Positions 20,961 through 32,511 of a DNA stretch of 64,000 nucleotides are shown piece by piece (position 1 is the stretch's first letter; each line of letters opens with the position of its first letter). The position numbers and the translations under genes were made by a program. Under the pieces are notes generated by a model. It was given only the letters and a program-made list of their open reading frames with translations, did no database searches and was not told where the DNA came from. Location: contig CACNNQ010000003.1 in NCBI GenBank assembly GCA_902621855.1, positions 1 through 64,000 on the forward strand, written 5' to 3'. Source of the DNA: an uncultured Alphaproteobacteria bacterium (GTDB lineage: Bacteria; Pseudomonadota; Alphaproteobacteria; HIMB59; GCA-002718135).

Positions 20961-21713
20961 ATGAATAATTACTCTGAAGAAGAATATAAAATTTTCAGTA
21001 GGTTATTTATTTTAAAAGAATTCTCTGAAGAAAACCTTAAAAAACTCTCTAACATAAAAATTGGTATTGTTGGTATGGGGGGTATAGGATGTCCTTTAAG
21101 TCAATATTTAGTAAACTCTGGAATTAAAGAATTGCTAATAGTAGATGGAGACATTGTTGAAAAAAGTAATCTTAATAGACAAATTTTATTTAATTTAAAT
21201 GATATTGGAAAAAAAAAGGTTGATGTAGCAAAATGTAAATTAAAATTAATCAATACTGAATGTAAAATTAATACTATTGATGAAAATATTAATCCTTTAA
21301 ATTTAAATTCTTTAAATGAATGTTCTATGATTGTTGATGCAACTGATGATTGGTTCAGTTCTAAGTTATTAAATGAATATTGTCTTAAAAACTCAATCAA
21401 TTTTTTATATTCCTCTGCATTAAGACACGATTTACAAATAATTCTTTTCAATAATTCAAATAAAAATAATCATCTATGTTTAAATTGTATCTTTCCCAAC
21501 AAAGATGATGTTGATCTTCCCAGATGCAGTGTAGTAGGTATTTCAGGCATTTCTGCAGGTTTAGCAGGTTTGATTGCTGCTCAAAAAATAATTAATTTCT
21601 ATTTAAATTTAAAGGATGAAACTAATATAATGACAATTTCTGATGGAAAAAAATTAAGCATTGATAATATTATTATTAAAAGTAAACATGATTGTTATTT
21701 AAAATCAGTTTAA
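20961..21713 (+). CDS. ThiF/MoeB/HesA-family E1-like adenylyltransferase
   Basis: These enzymes adenylate the C-terminus of a small ubiquitin-like sulfur carrier such as MoaD or ThiS. The nucleotide-binding site is GIVGMGGIGCPLSQYL, followed by DGDIVEKSNLNRQILF with the Arg-Gln pair. One zinc half-site is present (CLNCIFP), but the second CxxC of MoeB and ThiF is reduced to a single Cys in HDCYLK. The SVVGISG segment follows the first half-site. With 250 residues it is a minimal member. Position after coaBC is common in alphaproteobacteria and does not identify the partner. No sulfur-carrier gene lies in the window. Confidence 0.85.
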   Translation: MNNYSEEEYKIFSRLFILKEFSEENLKKLSNIKIGIVGMGGIGCPLSQYLVNSGIKELLIVDGDIVEKSNLNRQILFNLNDIGKKKVDVAKCKLKLINTECKINTIDENINPLNLNSLNECSMIVDATDDWFSSKLLNEYCLKNSINFLYSSALRHDLQIILFNNSNKNNHLCLNCIFPNKDDVDLPRCSVVGISGISAGLAGLIAAQKIINFYLNLKDETNIMTISDGKKLSIDNIIIKSKHDCYLKSV

Positions 21714-21752
21714 GTTAATTGATAAATACATAAAAAAAGTTTAATTAAGATT

Positions 21753-22259
21753 ATGAAACAAAATTCATTTACCTATGATCAATTAATTGATTGTGCGAAA
21801 GGTGTTCTTTTTGGAGAAGGGAATGCTCAACTTCCAATGCCTCCTATGTTAATGTTTGATAGAATTACTTCAATAAATGATAATGGTGGAGAATTTTCTA
21901 AAGGTGAGGTTATTGCAGAATTAGATATTAAAGAAGACTTATGGTTTTTTGAATGTCATTTTAAAGATGATCCTGTAATGCCAGGTTGTTTGGGTTTAGA
22001 TGCTATGTGGCAATTACTTGGTTTTTATTTAGGATGGCTTGGCCAACCAGGAAAGGGTAGAGCTTTAGGAGTTGGTGAAGTTAAGTTTACCGGTCAGGTA
22101 TTACAAAAAGTCAAAAAAGTAACTTATCACATATCTCTTAAAAGACTTATACTAAGAAAATTAATTTTAGGAGTTGGAGATGGTGTTTTAAAAGCTGACG
22201 GTGAAACAATTTATGAAGCCAAAGATATGAAAGTCGGTTTATTTTCACCTGAGAAATAA
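21753..22259 (+). CDS. fabA: 3-hydroxydecanoyl-ACP dehydratase/isomerase
   Basis: FabA dehydrates 3-hydroxydecanoyl-ACP and isomerises the trans-2 to the cis-3 product, the branch point for unsaturated fatty acids. In its 168 residues the catalytic His lies in [25 protein letters not shown] and the Asp in the same helix (LGLDAMW). It heads fabA-fabB-fabI, the classic anaerobic unsaturated fatty acid set. fabB begins four bases after the stop. Confidence 0.97.
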   Translation: MKQNSFTYDQLIDCAKGVLFGEGNAQLPMPPMLMFDRITSINDNGGEFSKGEVIAELDIKEDLWFFECHFKDDPVMPGCLGLDAMWQLLGFYLGWLGQPGKGRALGVGEVKFTGQVLQKVKKVTYHISLKRLILRKLILGVGDGVLKADGETIYEAKDMKVGLFSPEK

Positions 22260-22262
22260 GCA

Positions 22263-23480
22263 ATGAATAGAGTAGTAGTAACAGGTTTAGGTATAGTATC
22301 ATGTATTGGTAATAATCAATCGGATGTTATAGACAGTCTTAAAAATTTGAAATCTGGGATAACAAGTGCAGAAGAGTATGAGGAGTTTTCTTTTAGAAGT
22401 CTTGTACATGGTAAACCAAATATAGATATTAGTAACGAAATTGATAGAAGATTACTTAGGTTTATGGGTGATGGAGCTGCCTACAACTATATTGCGATGA
22501 AAGATGCTATAGTCGACTCAGGTCTAGATGATAGTGATATTTCAAATGAAATGACTGGTATAATTGTTGGTTCAGGTGGTCCATCTACACAAAATTTATT
22601 TAAGTCTTCTGAAATTGGAAAGAGTTCGGGTTCAAAAAAAATTGGACCATTTATGGTGCCAAGAGCAATGTCTAGTACAAATTCTGCAACTCTTGCAACT
22701 CCTTTTAAAATTAAAGGAGTTAACTATTCAATTACTTCAGCATGTTCTACAAGTTCACATTGTATTGGTAATGCGTACGAACTAATTCAGATGGGAAAAC
22801 AAAATATTGTTTTTGCTGGAGGAGGTGAAGAGCTTCATTGGACTTTATCAATTTTATTTGATGCAATGGGTGCTTTGTCATCAAAATATAATTCTACTCC
22901 AAACAAATCTTCAAGGGCATACGATGCAGATAGAGATGGATTTGTAATTGCTGGTGGAGGTGGAACTTTAGTACTTGAAGAATTAGAGCATGCAAAAGCT
23001 AGAGGTGCTAAAATATATGGTGAAATAACAGGATATGGAGCAACATCAGATGGATACGATATGGTACAGCCTTCTGGAGAAGGGGCAGAAAGATGCATGA
23101 AGCAAGCATTAAAAAATATTGATGGCAAAATTGATTATATAAATACACATGGAACAAGCACTCCAATAGGAGATGTAAAAGAATTGGAAGCAATCAAAAA
23201 TGTTTTTGGTTCAAATATTCCTAAAATGAGCTCAACAAAATCTTTGACTGGTCATTCTTTAGGGGCAACTGGTGTGCATGAAGCAATTTATAGTTTATTA
23301 ATGATGAAAAATAATTTTATTAGTGGTTCTGCTAATATTGAAAATCTCGATGAAAGTGCCAAAGATTGTAATATTCTTTTAAAAACAGAAAATGAAGTTG
23401 AAATTAAGCATGTTATGTCGAATAGTTTTGGTTTTGGCGGTACAAATGCAACATTAGTATTTTCAAAATATAATGCTTAA
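22263..23480 (+). CDS. fabB: 3-oxoacyl-ACP synthase I
   Basis: This condensing enzyme extends the cis-3-decenoyl product of FabA. The 405-residue protein has the catalytic Cys in [13 protein letters not shown] and the two His in [11 protein letters not shown] and [10 protein letters not shown], the Cys-His-His triad. The C-terminal [13 protein letters not shown] is also typical. Pairing with fabA marks it as FabB rather than FabF. It overlaps fabI by eight bases. Confidence 0.97.
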   Translation: MNRVVVTGLGIVSCIGNNQSDVIDSLKNLKSGITSAEEYEEFSFRSLVHGKPNIDISNEIDRRLLRFMGDGAAYNYIAMKDAIVDSGLDDSDISNEMTGIIVGSGGPSTQNLFKSSEIGKSSGSKKIGPFMVPRAMSSTNSATLATPFKIKGVNYSITSACSTSSHCIGNAYELIQMGKQNIVFAGGGEELHWTLSILFDAMGALSSKYNSTPNKSSRAYDADRDGFVIAGGGGTLVLEELEHAKARGAKIYGEITGYGATSDGYDMVQPSGEGAERCMKQALKNIDGKIDYINTHGTSTPIGDVKELEAIKNVFGSNIPKMSSTKSLTGHSLGATGVHEAIYSLLMMKNNFISGSANIENLDESAKDCNILLKTENEVEIKHVMSNSFGFGGTNATLVFSKYNA

Positions 23481-24246
23481 AAATAAAAAAGGTTTAGTAT
23501 TTGGTATTGCAAATAATCATTCAATTGCATGGGGAATAGCAAAACAACTAGCTGAAAATGGTGCTGAAATAGCCATTGGTTATCAAAATGAAATATTATT
23601 GAAGAGGGTGAAACCACTTTCTGAAGAAATTAATTCAAAAATATTAATAGAATGTGATTTTAATAATGATGACTCAATAAACAAATCTGTAGAAATTATA
23701 AAAAAAGAATGGGGCACAATTGATTTTATAATTCATGCTGTTGCATTTGCAGATAAGTCAGAGTTAAATGGTAGATATGTTGATACTACGAAGGATAATT
23801 TTATTAATTGTTTGGAAATATCATGTTTTTCTTTAACTAGTCTTGCAAGAAATTTTGAACCTATAATGAATGATGGAGGAAGTATTCTCACCCTTACCTT
23901 TTATGGGTCAAATAAAGTAATACCAAATTACAATTTAATGGGAATTGCCAAAGCCGCTTTAGAAACAAGTGTAAAATACTTGAGTGTAGATTTAGGCACA
24001 AAAAATATTCGTGTTAATGCAATCTCAGCAGGACCTATGAGAACAATTGCTGGTGCAGCAATAAATAATGCTAGGCATGTGTATAAATTTACAGAAGAAC
24101 ATTCAGCATTAAAACGAAATGCAAAACTAGATGAAATTGGTAAATCTGCTTTATACTTTGTTAGTGATTTATCTTCTGCAGTTACTGGTGAAGTACATTA
24201 TGTTGACTGTGGTTACAATATTATTGGAATGCCCAATAAATTCTAA
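23473..24246 (+). CDS. fabI: Enoyl-ACP reductase (NADH)
   Basis: This is the last step of each fatty acid elongation cycle. It is a short-chain dehydrogenase-like protein of 257 residues: [17 protein letters not shown] at the cofactor site, the catalytic Tyr and Lys in [13 protein letters not shown], and [11 protein letters not shown]. The start overlaps the fabB end. Its stop interlocks with the stop of the convergent glycerophosphodiesterase gene by four bases, leaving no room for a separate terminator. Confidence 0.96.
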   Translation: MLKNKKGLVFGIANNHSIAWGIAKQLAENGAEIAIGYQNEILLKRVKPLSEEINSKILIECDFNNDDSINKSVEIIKKEWGTIDFIIHAVAFADKSELNGRYVDTTKDNFINCLEISCFSLTSLARNFEPIMNDGGSILTLTFYGSNKVIPNYNLMGIAKAALETSVKYLSVDLGTKNIRVNAISAGPMRTIAGAAINNARHVYKFTEEHSALKRNAKLDEIGKSALYFVSDLSSAVTGEVHYVDCGYNIIGMPNKF

Positions 24247-24998
24247 AGTTTTTCCAATAAATCTAGAGGATTATCAACAAAAATACTATCAACACCTAAA
24301 GAGAAAATATAATTGGCGCTAGATAAATTTATATTTTTATCTGAATAAACAGTTATTGCCATATTGGATTCTTTAATTTTTTTTATAATATCAGCAGTTA
24401 CAAGATCTATATTTAATCCACAAATTTTTAAATCATGATTAATTGATATGCTAATCAAATCATCAATATTATATTCTTTAAAATCATCTAATAAAAAACT
24501 ACGTACAGATTGAGGGTAAAGTTTTGAAATTTCTAAAATAGAGATTAAATCAAATGAAGAGAAAAAAATATCTATTTTTTTAATATTTTTTGTAATTTTA
24601 TATATTTGATAAACATTTTCTTTTTCAAAATTTTTATTGGGTTTTAATTCAATATTTAAATTACCATTATTATGAGTACACAAGCTAAGAATATCTTCTA
24701 ACTTTGGAACAAAAATATTTGTATTTTCTTTATAAAAAAATTTTCCCGCATCAAGTTTTTTTATGTTCTCATAATAATAATCAATTGCAAGCCCACTTCC
24801 ATTAGTAGTTCTATCAAGTGTATCATCATGAAGTAAAATCGGAACTCTGTCTTTAGAAATTTTAACATCTATTTCTATAAAACTTAAACCTAAATCGAAT
24901 GCCTTTGAGATTGATTCTAAAGTGTTTTCTGGACACAGATCTTTTACACCTCTGTGCCCAATTAATTTAGGTAATTTAAGAGTTTGCTTCTGCGTCAA
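24243..24998 (-). CDS. Glycerophosphodiester phosphodiesterase family protein
   Basis: This enzyme class hydrolyses deacylated phospholipids to glycerol 3-phosphate and an alcohol. It is a TIM-barrel protein of 251 residues with [14 protein letters not shown] at the start (catalytic His-Arg), [11 protein letters not shown] (metal-binding Glu/Asp) and [15 protein letters not shown] (second catalytic His). No signal peptide is visible, so it is probably cytoplasmic, like UgpQ. Its start lies 23 bases inside the pnp gene. It may recover phosphate and glycerol during lipid turnover; that role is inferred. Confidence 0.9.
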   Translation of the reverse strand: MTQKQTLKLPKLIGHRGVKDLCPENTLESISKAFDLGLSFIEIDVKISKDRVPILLHDDTLDRTTNGSGLAIDYYYENIKKLDAGKFFYKENTNIFVPKLEDILSLCTHNNGNLNIELKPNKNFEKENVYQIYKITKNIKKIDIFFSSFDLISILEISKLYPQSVRSFLLDDFKEYNIDDLISISINHDLKICGLNIDLVTADIIKKIKESNMAITVYSDKNINLSSANYIFSLGVDSIFVDNPLDLLEKL

Positions 24999-27069
24999 CT
25001 GCTTTCATAGAAAGTTTTATTTTTCCTCTTGAGTCGATATCCAATACTTTTACTTTAACGATATCTCCTTCACTAATAACATCTTCAACTTTCTCTACTC
25101 TTTCATTTTTTAATTGACTAATATGAACAAGACCATCTGTAGATCCCATGAAATTAACAAAAGCGCCAAAGTCCATTATCTTTATAACTTTACCATCATA
25201 AATTTTACCAATCTCTGGTTCTTCGACAATACCTTTGATCCATTCTAATGCATCATTTCCAGATTTTTGATCTACAGCTGCAATACTCACTAAACCTTCA
25301 TCATTGATTTCAATTTTAGCTCCAGTTGTTTCAGATATTTCTCTTATAACTGCTCCTCCTTTACCAATAACTTCTCTAATTTTATCTTTATTTATTTGTA
25401 AATTAGTTATTGTTGGCGCGTATTGAGAGATCGATTTATTAGGTTTATCAATTGCTTTAGCCATTTCACCAAGTATATGGAAGCGCCCATCTTTAGCTTG
25501 CGCTAATGCTTCTTCCATAATTTCAGCTGTGATACTAGTTATTTTAATATCCATTTGTAATGAAGTTATTCCTTCAGAAGTTCCTGCAACTTTAAAATCC
25601 ATATCACCAAGATGATCTTCATCACCAAGTATGTCTGATAATATTACATATTTATCATTCTCTTTAATTAAGCCCATCGCGATACCTGCTACTGGTCTTT
25701 CTAAAGGCACTCCCGCATCCATTAAAGACATTGAGGTACCACAAACAGTTGCCATAGAGCTAGAACCATTAGATTCTGTAATTTCGGATACAACTCTATA
25801 AGTGTAAGGAAACTTTTCTTTAGAAGGTAACATTGGATGAATAGCTCTCCAGGCTAATTTTCCATGTCCTATTTCTCTTCTACTGGTAGAACCTATTCTT
25901 CCAACTTCTCCAACAGAGTAAGGTGGAAAATTATAGTGCAACATAAAATTTTCTGTATATTCGCCGTCAATCGCATCTATTCTTTGCTCGTCTTGTCCAG
26001 TTCCTAAAGTTGAAACTACAAGAGCTTGTGTTTCTCCTCTTGTAAATAATGCAGACCCATGAGTTCTTTCTAAAACTCCAGTTTCGCAAACAATTGGACG
26101 GACTGTTTTTGTATCTCTTCCATCAATTCTATTACCAGAATTAATTAATTCTCCTCTAACTATATCTTTTTCTACATTTTTTATTGCATCTGAAACTAAT
26201 ACTGGTGATAGTGTTTCACTTACAAATTTTTCAGAAATTTCGTTTCTTAGTGAGGATAATTTTTCTGATCTTTTTTGTTTTTCAGTTATTTTATACGCAT
26301 CTATGAACTCTTTACCAAAGTCTTCGTTGATCTTAGATGGTAGACTTTTAATTTCTTCATCTTTTTCTTTAAGATCCCAAGGTTCTTTTGCAGCTTTTTT
26401 AGCTAAGGAAATTATTGCTTCAATAACTGTTTTATAATTTTCTTGACCGAGAACTACTGCATCTAGCATTTGTTTTTCTGAAAGCTCATGAGCTTCAGAC
26501 TCGATCATCAATACACCTTCCTTAGTCCCTGCTAATACCAATTCTAGTTTAGAATTTGATAATTGACTCTTACTCGGGTTAACCACAAATTCATCATCAA
26601 TAAAACCTATCTTAATTGCTCCGAGTGGTCCTAAAAATGGCAAACCAGATAAAGTTAATGCAGCACTTGCTGCTACCATTGCTACAACATCTGAGTCATT
26701 TTCTTGATCATGTGATAATACAGTACAAGTAACTTGAGTCTCATTTTTAAAATCTTTATGAAATAGAGGTCTAACTGGCCTATCAATTAATCGAGAAACT
26801 AATGTTTCTTTTTCAGTTGGTCTAGCCTCTCTTTTAAAAAAACCACCAGGTATTTTTCCTACAGAATAATATTTTTCTTGATAATTTACAGTTAAGGGGA
26901 AAAAATCCATATCTGGATTTGCTTCTTTTGCAGCTACTACATTGCACATAACTGTCGTACCCCCATAAGTGGCTATAACTGTTGAGTCAGCTTGTCTTGC
27001 TATTTTTCCAGTTTCTAATTTAAGTTTTCTTCCAGCCCATTCAATTTCTACATTTTTAACATCAAACAT
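24976..27069 (-). CDS. pnp: Polyribonucleotide nucleotidyltransferase (PNPase)
   Basis: This is a 3'-5' phosphorolytic exoribonuclease that uses phosphate and releases nucleoside diphosphates, 697 residues. Two RNase PH domains are present; the second has [17 protein letters not shown] and [10 protein letters not shown] with the acidic [15 protein letters not shown] nearby. A KH domain ([18 protein letters not shown]) and an S1 domain ([28 protein letters not shown]) close the protein. It is 22 bases after rpsO, the usual pairing. Confidence 0.97.
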   Translation of the reverse strand: MFDVKNVEIEWAGRKLKLETGKIARQADSTVIATYGGTTVMCNVVAAKEANPDMDFFPLTVNYQEKYYSVGKIPGGFFKREARPTEKETLVSRLIDRPVRPLFHKDFKNETQVTCTVLSHDQENDSDVVAMVAASAALTLSGLPFLGPLGAIKIGFIDDEFVVNPSKSQLSNSKLELVLAGTKEGVLMIESEAHELSEKQMLDAVVLGQENYKTVIEAIISLAKKAAKEPWDLKEKDEEIKSLPSKINEDFGKEFIDAYKITEKQKRSEKLSSLRNEISEKFVSETLSPVLVSDAIKNVEKDIVRGELINSGNRIDGRDTKTVRPIVCETGVLERTHGSALFTRGETQALVVSTLGTGQDEQRIDAIDGEYTENFMLHYNFPPYSVGEVGRIGSTSRREIGHGKLAWRAIHPMLPSKEKFPYTYRVVSEITESNGSSSMATVCGTSMSLMDAGVPLERPVAGIAMGLIKENDKYVILSDILGDEDHLGDMDFKVAGTSEGITSLQMDIKITSITAEIMEEALAQAKDGRFHILGEMAKAIDKPNKSISQYAPTITNLQINKDKIREVIGKGGAVIREISETTGAKIEINDEGLVSIAAVDQKSGNDALEWIKGIVEEPEIGKIYDGKVIKIMDFGAFVNFMGSTDGLVHISQLKNERVEKVEDVISEGDIVKVKVLDIDSRGKIKLSMKAVDAEANS

Positions 27070-27091
27070 AATTTTTATTTATCCTCTTTTT

Positions 27092-27361
27092 TTAACCTCT
27101 AATATTTAATTTTTTTATTAAATCTGAATATTCAGATTTATTTTTTTTAGATAAGTAGTTTAATAATTTTTTTCTTTTATTAACTAATGATACTAGTCCT
27201 CTTTTTGAATGATTATCTTTATTGTGAGTCTTAAAATGTTCAGTTAAATTTTTTATTCTTTCTGTTAAAACTGCTATCTGAACACCTGCTGATCCAGTAT
27301 CTTTTTCATTTTTAGAAAATTCATTAATAAGATTTTTTTTATTTTCTTTAGTTATCGACAT
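27092..27361 (-). CDS. rpsO: 30S ribosomal protein uS15
   Basis: This is an 89-residue primary 16S rRNA-binding protein. The conserved [41 protein letters not shown] stretch is complete. An AGGAG-type site (CGGTTCTCCT on the plus strand) lies just upstream of the ATG. It sits between truB and pnp as in most proteobacteria, where autoregulation by S15 is known but no operator can be shown here. Confidence 0.96.
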   Translation of the reverse strand: MSITKENKKNLINEFSKNEKDTGSAGVQIAVLTERIKNLTEHFKTHNKDNHSKRGLVSLVNKRKKLLNYLSKKNKSEYSDLIKKLNIRG

Positions 27362-27369
27362 CGGTTCTC

Positions 27370-28275
27370 CTATATTAATATTTTATTTGGTTTAAACAAA
27401 TTACCATCTAATTTGCCTATTGAGACAATGTCTCCTTTCTTAAATAAAAAAATATTTTTTTTATCTAAGTTTATTGACGAAGGATTTATAATTTTTCTTT
27501 CATCAATTTTAATAGATCTTCCAAAAGATAAATTTTCAATATCTAGTTTTTCTTCAATTTCATAAGCCAAGATGTCGTCCAGCATAGAAATTGTAGTGGA
27601 GATACAATTAATTTCTTCGTGCGTTTGTCCTATTTTTAGAAGATCGTCCAGTAAAATCGAATTTTTTTCACTGAATTTACCTACTTTTGACCTTTTTAAT
27701 GAGGAAATGTGTCCATATGTTTTAAGATCTATAGCTAAATCACGAGCTAGACTTCTAACATAAAAGCCCTGTCCACATAAAATTTTAAATGACGTTTTGT
27801 TAATACTGTGATCAGTAATACACAAATCTTTGATAAAAACTTTTTTTGGTTGTATCGTAAATTTTTTATTTTCTCTAAATAATTTATAAGCTCTTTTACC
27901 ATTAATTTTAACTGCTGAAACTTTTGGAGGTATCTGACTTATAAAACCAGTATAATTAATAATTTTTTTTTCTATTTCTTTTCTTTTAGGGAGGTAACTT
28001 GATTCAAATAAAATTTTACCCTCTGCATCATCTGTTGTTGTTTGAGTTCCCCAGGTTACTATAAACTCATATTCTTTATTCATATTGCTAATATATGGAA
28101 TTAGTTTTGTTGCTTTTCCTATTGCAATTGGTAACACACCCTCTGCCATAGGATCTAAAGTACCCGCATGACCAATTTTATTAATTGAAAATTTTTTTTT
28201 TATTGAATTAATGGCTTTAAAAGAGGTAATATTTTTAGGTTTGTATAAATTTATCCAACCTTGTTTTGAAGTCAT
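27370..28275 (-). CDS. truB: tRNA pseudouridine-55 synthase
   Basis: This enzyme makes pseudouridine 55 in the T-loop of tRNAs. The catalytic Asp lies in [23 protein letters not shown]; the [18 protein letters not shown] segment and [10 protein letters not shown] match the family. It has 301 residues with a short C-terminal PUA-like extension. The first base of its start codon region overlaps the rbfA stop by one base, which implies coupling. Confidence 0.95.
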   Translation of the reverse strand: MTSKQGWINLYKPKNITSFKAINSIKKKFSINKIGHAGTLDPMAEGVLPIAIGKATKLIPYISNMNKEYEFIVTWGTQTTTDDAEGKILFESSYLPKRKEIEKKIINYTGFISQIPPKVSAVKINGKRAYKLFRENKKFTIQPKKVFIKDLCITDHSINKTSFKILCGQGFYVRSLARDLAIDLKTYGHISSLKRSKVGKFSEKNSILLDDLLKIGQTHEEINCISTTISMLDDILAYEIEEKLDIENLSFGRSIKIDERKIINPSSINLDKKNIFLFKKGDIVSIGKLDGNLFKPNKILI

Positions 28276-28640
28276 TACTTAATATCTCTAATGACATTTT
28301 TATTTAATAAAAGATTTTCAATTTTTTCTGCTTCATCAAATGTATCGTCTAGATAAAAAGAAAGCTTTGGTGTAAATTTTGAATTAATCTTTGCTTTTGA
28401 TAGAAATTTTTGAAAAATATATTTTCTATCATTTAGGGCTTCTAAAATTAGTATTTTGTCTTTACCTCCAAGAGGCATAAAATAAACATTAGCAATCTTT
28501 AAATCTCTAGACATCCTAACAAATGATATTGTAACTGATGTGAAACTAATATTGTTATCAAAAAAATCTTCTTTTAGTAAACAATCACTCAACAATGATC
28601 TAATTAGTTCACCGAATCTGATTTGCCTTTGTGTATCCAT
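28275..28640 (-). CDS. rbfA: Ribosome-binding factor A
   Basis: This is a small KH-like protein of 121 residues needed for late 30S maturation and cold growth. The N-terminal RQIRFGELIRSLLSDCL and the TSVTISFVRMSRDLKIANVYF core match RbfA, and the SFYLDDTFDEAEKIENLL tail is typical. It lies between infB and truB, its standard position. Confidence 0.92.
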   Translation of the reverse strand: MDTQRQIRFGELIRSLLSDCLLKEDFFDNNISFTSVTISFVRMSRDLKIANVYFMPLGGKDKILILEALNDRKYIFQKFLSKAKINSKFTPKLSFYLDDTFDEAEKIENLLLNKNVIRDIK

Positions 28641-28652
28641 AGTAAAAAAACA

Positions 28653-30893
28653 TTATAACTTTCTACTGGTAGAAATTTCTTCAAATGTTTCAATAATATC
28701 ACCTACTTTAATATCACTATAATTTTCTAACATTACCCCACATTCAAAACCTGACTTTACCTCAGATACCTCTTCTTTAAATCTTTTAAGACTACTAATA
28801 TGACCTTTATGAATTACAATATTATCTCTTAAAATTCTAATCTGTGACTTTCTAGAAATATGCCCATCTTTAACCATACAACCGGCAATATTTCCAATCT
28901 TTGATATATTAAATACCTCTCTAATCTCTACATTACCGGTAATACTTTCAGAAATATCAGGTTTTAAAAGACCAGTTAGAAGATTTTTTACATCGTCAAT
29001 AAGTTCATAGATAATTGAATAATATTTTATATCCACACCATCTCTTTTTGCTATGTCTCTTGCATGTGGTAGTGCTCTAACATTAAAACCAACTATAAAA
29101 CCTTTACTAGAAGCTGCTAAAGTAACATCACTCTCAGTAATTGCACCAACACCTTTGAAGATAACATTAACTTTAACTTCATCAGTTGAAAGTTTAACTA
29201 TTGAATTTTCAATTGCTTCTGCTGAACCTTGAACATCGGTTTTAATTACTACAGGGAGATTAGTTGCTTCACCTTTATTTATTTGTGCAAACATTTCTTC
29301 AACATTTGATTTTGCAACTGTATTTTTTTGAATTTGCAATTTACTTGATCTAAATTCTGCAATTTTACGAGCAATACTCTCATTTTCTACTACAATAAAA
29401 TCATCGCCAGCTAATGGATTTGAATCAAATCCTAATACTTCAACCGGAACTGATGGTTCTGCTTGCTTAATATTTTTACCCTTGTCGTCAATTAAAGCTT
29501 TTACTTTTCCCCACTCAGATCCTGATATAAAAATATCACTAACTTTTAATGTGCCTTTTTGCACAAGAACAGTTGCAACTGAACCTCGACCCTTTTCTAA
29601 TTTAGATTCAATTACAGATCCTCTAGCTTTTCTATCTGGATTAGCTTTAAGATTAAGTAGATCAGCTTGTAAATGAATTGCCTCTTCTAATTTATCTAAA
29701 TTTGTTCCTTTAGTTGCAGATACTTCTATATCTAAAACATCACCACTTAATTTTTCAACAATAACTTCGTGATTAAGTAATTCATTTCTAACTTTATCTG
29801 GATCAGAGCCTGGAAGATCAATTTTGTTAATAGCAACTATAATTGGTACTTGAGCAGATTTTGCATGAGCTATTGACTCAATTGTCTGCGGTTTTATTCC
29901 ATCATCAGCTGCCACAACTAATATGACTATGTCAGTTGTTTTAGAGCCTCTAGCTCTCATATTAGAAAAAGCGGCATGGCCTGGTGTATCAATAAATGTA
30001 ATTTTCTTATTGTTATTATTTATTTGATAAGCTCCAATATGTTGAGTAATACCTCCAGCTTCACCAGATACTACATTACTTTCTCTAAAAGCATCAAGCA
30101 GAGAAGTTTTTCCATGATCAACATGTCCCATAATTGTCACTACAGGTGCTCTTTTTATAAGACTATCTTCTTTGTCTTCAAAGTCTTTTATATCATTTAG
30201 TACATCATCATCTTTTACTACGGTTACTTTATGGCCTAATTCTTCAGCAACTAATTGGGCTGTATCAGATTCTAATGACTGTGTTGCATTTGCCATAACA
30301 CCCATTTTCATTAAAACTTTGACTACATCTGCAGTTTTTTCTGCCATTCTGTTAGCTAAATCTTGAACAGTAATATAATCAGGGATAGAAATTTCTCTAG
30401 AAATTTTGCTATCCTCTTCATCGCTTATAGATTTTTGTTTCTCCTTTTCTCTTGCCCTTTTAATTTTTGCAAGACTTGGAAACTTATCAAATTCTTGTTC
30501 CTCTTGTTCTAAAATTTTTTTTGCGTCATATTTATTAAAATCATCTTCAATAGGTTTTAGCGTTGATTTTTTAGGTTGGTTTTTCTTCGTATCTATATTT
30601 TTTTTATTTTTATTTTCAAAATTTTTACCTTTATTTAAAGAATTAAAATTTGGGGAGGTTTGATTCAATACTGATCTTGGTGATCTGAGGCTTGATGACC
30701 CTCTAAAATTTGATTGAGCAGTTGAAGAGCTCTTTTGTTGATTATTTTTATTTTTGAAAACTATTTGAATAGTTTTTTTATTACCAGATGTTCTAGCTTT
30801 TTCTCCAGATGGACCAAGATTTTTTCTTATTTGGAGTCTACCAGAAGAAGAGAGTTTGAGTGGTTTTTTTTTATTTCCTTTGTCTTTTTCCAA
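28653..30893 (-). CDS. infB: Translation initiation factor IF-2
   Basis: This GTPase delivers initiator tRNA to the 30S subunit. In 746 residues, a basic, low-complexity N-terminus (about 1-150) precedes the IF2_N segment ([22 protein letters not shown]). The G domain has [33 protein letters not shown] and NKIDLPGSD. The C-terminal domains follow. It is ten bases after nusA. The small ylxR gene that often sits between nusA and infB is absent. Confidence 0.97.
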   Translation of the reverse strand: MEKDKGNKKKPLKLSSSGRLQIRKNLGPSGEKARTSGNKKTIQIVFKNKNNQQKSSSTAQSNFRGSSSLRSPRSVLNQTSPNFNSLNKGKNFENKNKKNIDTKKNQPKKSTLKPIEDDFNKYDAKKILEQEEQEFDKFPSLAKIKRAREKEKQKSISDEEDSKISREISIPDYITVQDLANRMAEKTADVVKVLMKMGVMANATQSLESDTAQLVAEELGHKVTVVKDDDVLNDIKDFEDKEDSLIKRAPVVTIMGHVDHGKTSLLDAFRESNVVSGEAGGITQHIGAYQINNNNKKITFIDTPGHAAFSNMRARGSKTTDIVILVVAADDGIKPQTIESIAHAKSAQVPIIVAINKIDLPGSDPDKVRNELLNHEVIVEKLSGDVLDIEVSATKGTNLDKLEEAIHLQADLLNLKANPDRKARGSVIESKLEKGRGSVATVLVQKGTLKVSDIFISGSEWGKVKALIDDKGKNIKQAEPSVPVEVLGFDSNPLAGDDFIVVENESIARKIAEFRSSKLQIQKNTVAKSNVEEMFAQINKGEATNLPVVIKTDVQGSAEAIENSIVKLSTDEVKVNVIFKGVGAITESDVTLAASSKGFIVGFNVRALPHARDIAKRDGVDIKYYSIIYELIDDVKNLLTGLLKPDISESITGNVEIREVFNISKIGNIAGCMVKDGHISRKSQIRILRDNIVIHKGHISSLKRFKEEVSEVKSGFECGVMLENYSDIKVGDIIETFEEISTSRKL

Positions 30894-30902
30894 TTTAATT
30901 TC

Positions 30903-32429
30903 CTATTCGTTAAACCAATTTTCTCTAGCTTTCATAATCATCTTATTTATATCTTCTTCTTCAATATCTAAATCTTTGAGAATGCCTTCATCTTTATCAA
31001 TTAATTCAAATGTTGCTAAATCAGCAAAGTCATTGAGTGTAAAAATATTTGACTTAGCCAATTCAGCTAATATTTTGTTGTCCATCCCTTCTAAATTTTT
31101 TAAATTATCATCTTTTATCTTTTCTTCTATTATTTTTATATTAGCCTCTTCTTGATCCTTAATGTAATTTTTAGATCTTTCTAAAATTTCACTAGCTAAA
31201 TCTGAGTCGAAACCTTCAATTTTTTCAATATTTTCTAATGTTTCATTAGCTATAGACTCAATTGATGTGTAACCATCTGTAACCAGCAACTGTGCGATGA
31301 CATCTTCAACATCTAGTAGTTCTGAAATAAGTAGACTTTTTTCTTTAAATTCTTGTTGTCTTCTCTCTGATTCTTCTTCTTCTGTAAGTATATCGATTTC
31401 AAGATTAGTTAGGTTAGATGCAAGCTTTACATTTTGACCTTTTCTTCCGATAGCAAGGCTTAATTGTTCATCAGGTATAACAACCTCAACTTTATTTCTT
31501 TCTTCGTATAAAAAAATTTTACTAACCTCTGCAGGGGCTAATGCATTTGCTAAAAAAGTTGCCTGATTATCTGACCATGTTACAATATCAATTTTTTCAC
31601 CCTGTAATTCATTTACAACAGCTTGTACCCTTGAGCCCCTCATACCAACACATGCACCTACTGGATCTATTGTTGAATCTTCAGTATAAACACTAATTTT
31701 TGCCCTTGAACCAGGGTCCCTAGCAACACTTTTTACAACTATTACGTTTTCATATATTTCAGGAACCTCTTGATGAAAAAGTCTAGAAAGAAAGTTTGGA
31801 TGTGTCCTAGAGAGAAATACTTGGTATCCCTTTACATCGTTCTTAACTTCGTAGATGTATGCCCTTACTCTATCTCCATTTTTGAAAGTTTCTCTTGGTA
31901 TTAATTCTTCTCTTTTAATAATAGCTTCACTTTTACCAAGATCAATTATTAAGTTACCGAATTCAAGTCTCTTAACAATCCCTACGGCAATTTCTCCAAC
32001 TTTATCTTTAAACTCTTCATATTGCTTAGACTTATCAGCTTCTCTAACTTTTTGTATAATTACACCTTTAGCATTTTGAGCAGCAACTCTTCCTAATTCT
32101 ATTGGTGGTAGTTCTTTAATTATAAATTCACCTAAATTTATTTTTGAATCAATTTTTTTTGCATCATCCAATAGTATTTGTCTTGATTGAAATTCCTCAT
32201 CTATCTTATCTACAACCTCAAGATAAGAATTCAGTTTAATATCACCTGTAGATCTATCAATACTAATTCTTATATCAATTTCTTGACCATATTTTACTCT
32301 TGCGGATTTTTCGAGTGCTTGTTCCATAGCTGAGAAAACAGCATCTTGATCAATATTTTTTTCCTGTGCTACATTTGTAGCAACTTGCAACATCTCTTCC
32401 CTAATTACATTGTATTTTTTTTTAGCCAT
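30903..32429 (-). CDS. nusA: Transcription termination/antitermination factor NusA
   Basis: NusA binds RNA polymerase and modulates pausing, termination and antitermination. I start it at the ATG at 32429 (MAKKKYNVIREEM), giving 508 residues; a longer frame upstream has no family resemblance. The ATG at 32393 is an alternative with a better ribosome-binding sequence (AGGGA). Domains: N-terminal RNAP-binding region, S1 (GIVKRLEFGNLIIDLGKSEAII), two KH domains (VGACVGMRGSRVQAV; LAIGRKGQNVKLAS) and acidic C-terminal helix-hairpin-helix repeats. A strong terminator-like hairpin lies 14 bases before the start. The usual upstream neighbour rimP is missing. Confidence 0.95.
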   Translation of the reverse strand: MAKKKYNVIREEMLQVATNVAQEKNIDQDAVFSAMEQALEKSARVKYGQEIDIRISIDRSTGDIKLNSYLEVVDKIDEEFQSRQILLDDAKKIDSKINLGEFIIKELPPIELGRVAAQNAKGVIIQKVREADKSKQYEEFKDKVGEIAVGIVKRLEFGNLIIDLGKSEAIIKREELIPRETFKNGDRVRAYIYEVKNDVKGYQVFLSRTHPNFLSRLFHQEVPEIYENVIVVKSVARDPGSRAKISVYTEDSTIDPVGACVGMRGSRVQAVVNELQGEKIDIVTWSDNQATFLANALAPAEVSKIFLYEERNKVEVVIPDEQLSLAIGRKGQNVKLASNLTNLEIDILTEEEESERRQQEFKEKSLLISELLDVEDVIAQLLVTDGYTSIESIANETLENIEKIEGFDSDLASEILERSKNYIKDQEEANIKIIEEKIKDDNLKNLEGMDNKILAELAKSNIFTLNDFADLATFELIDKDEGILKDLDIEEEDINKMIMKARENWFNE

Positions 32430-32442
32430 ATTTATTAATTTA

Positions 32443-32470
32443 TAAAAAAAAGGTGGGAAATCCCACCTTA
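32443..32470 (-). terminator. Intrinsic terminator between trmB and nusA, possible nusA leader attenuator
   Basis: Read on the minus strand, a perfect stem of AAGGTGGGA with TCCCACCTT (six GC-rich central pairs) has a minimal loop and runs straight into eight T residues. This is a textbook rho-independent terminator and is the strongest hairpin in the first 45 kb. It ends 42 bases after the trmB stop but only 14 bases before the nusA start, so a nusA promoter hardly fits between them. It may therefore end trmB transcripts with partial read-through, or act as an attenuator of nusA. Confidence 0.85.
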
Positions 32471-32511
32471 ATAATATGTTCCCTATATTAAAATTATTGA
32501 AAAATTCAAGC

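Noticed and set aside
30735..30971. Several plus-strand ORFs opposite infB and nusA
   Set aside because: They mirror the Lys/Ser-rich coding sequence and give Phe/Ser-rich products without family likeness.
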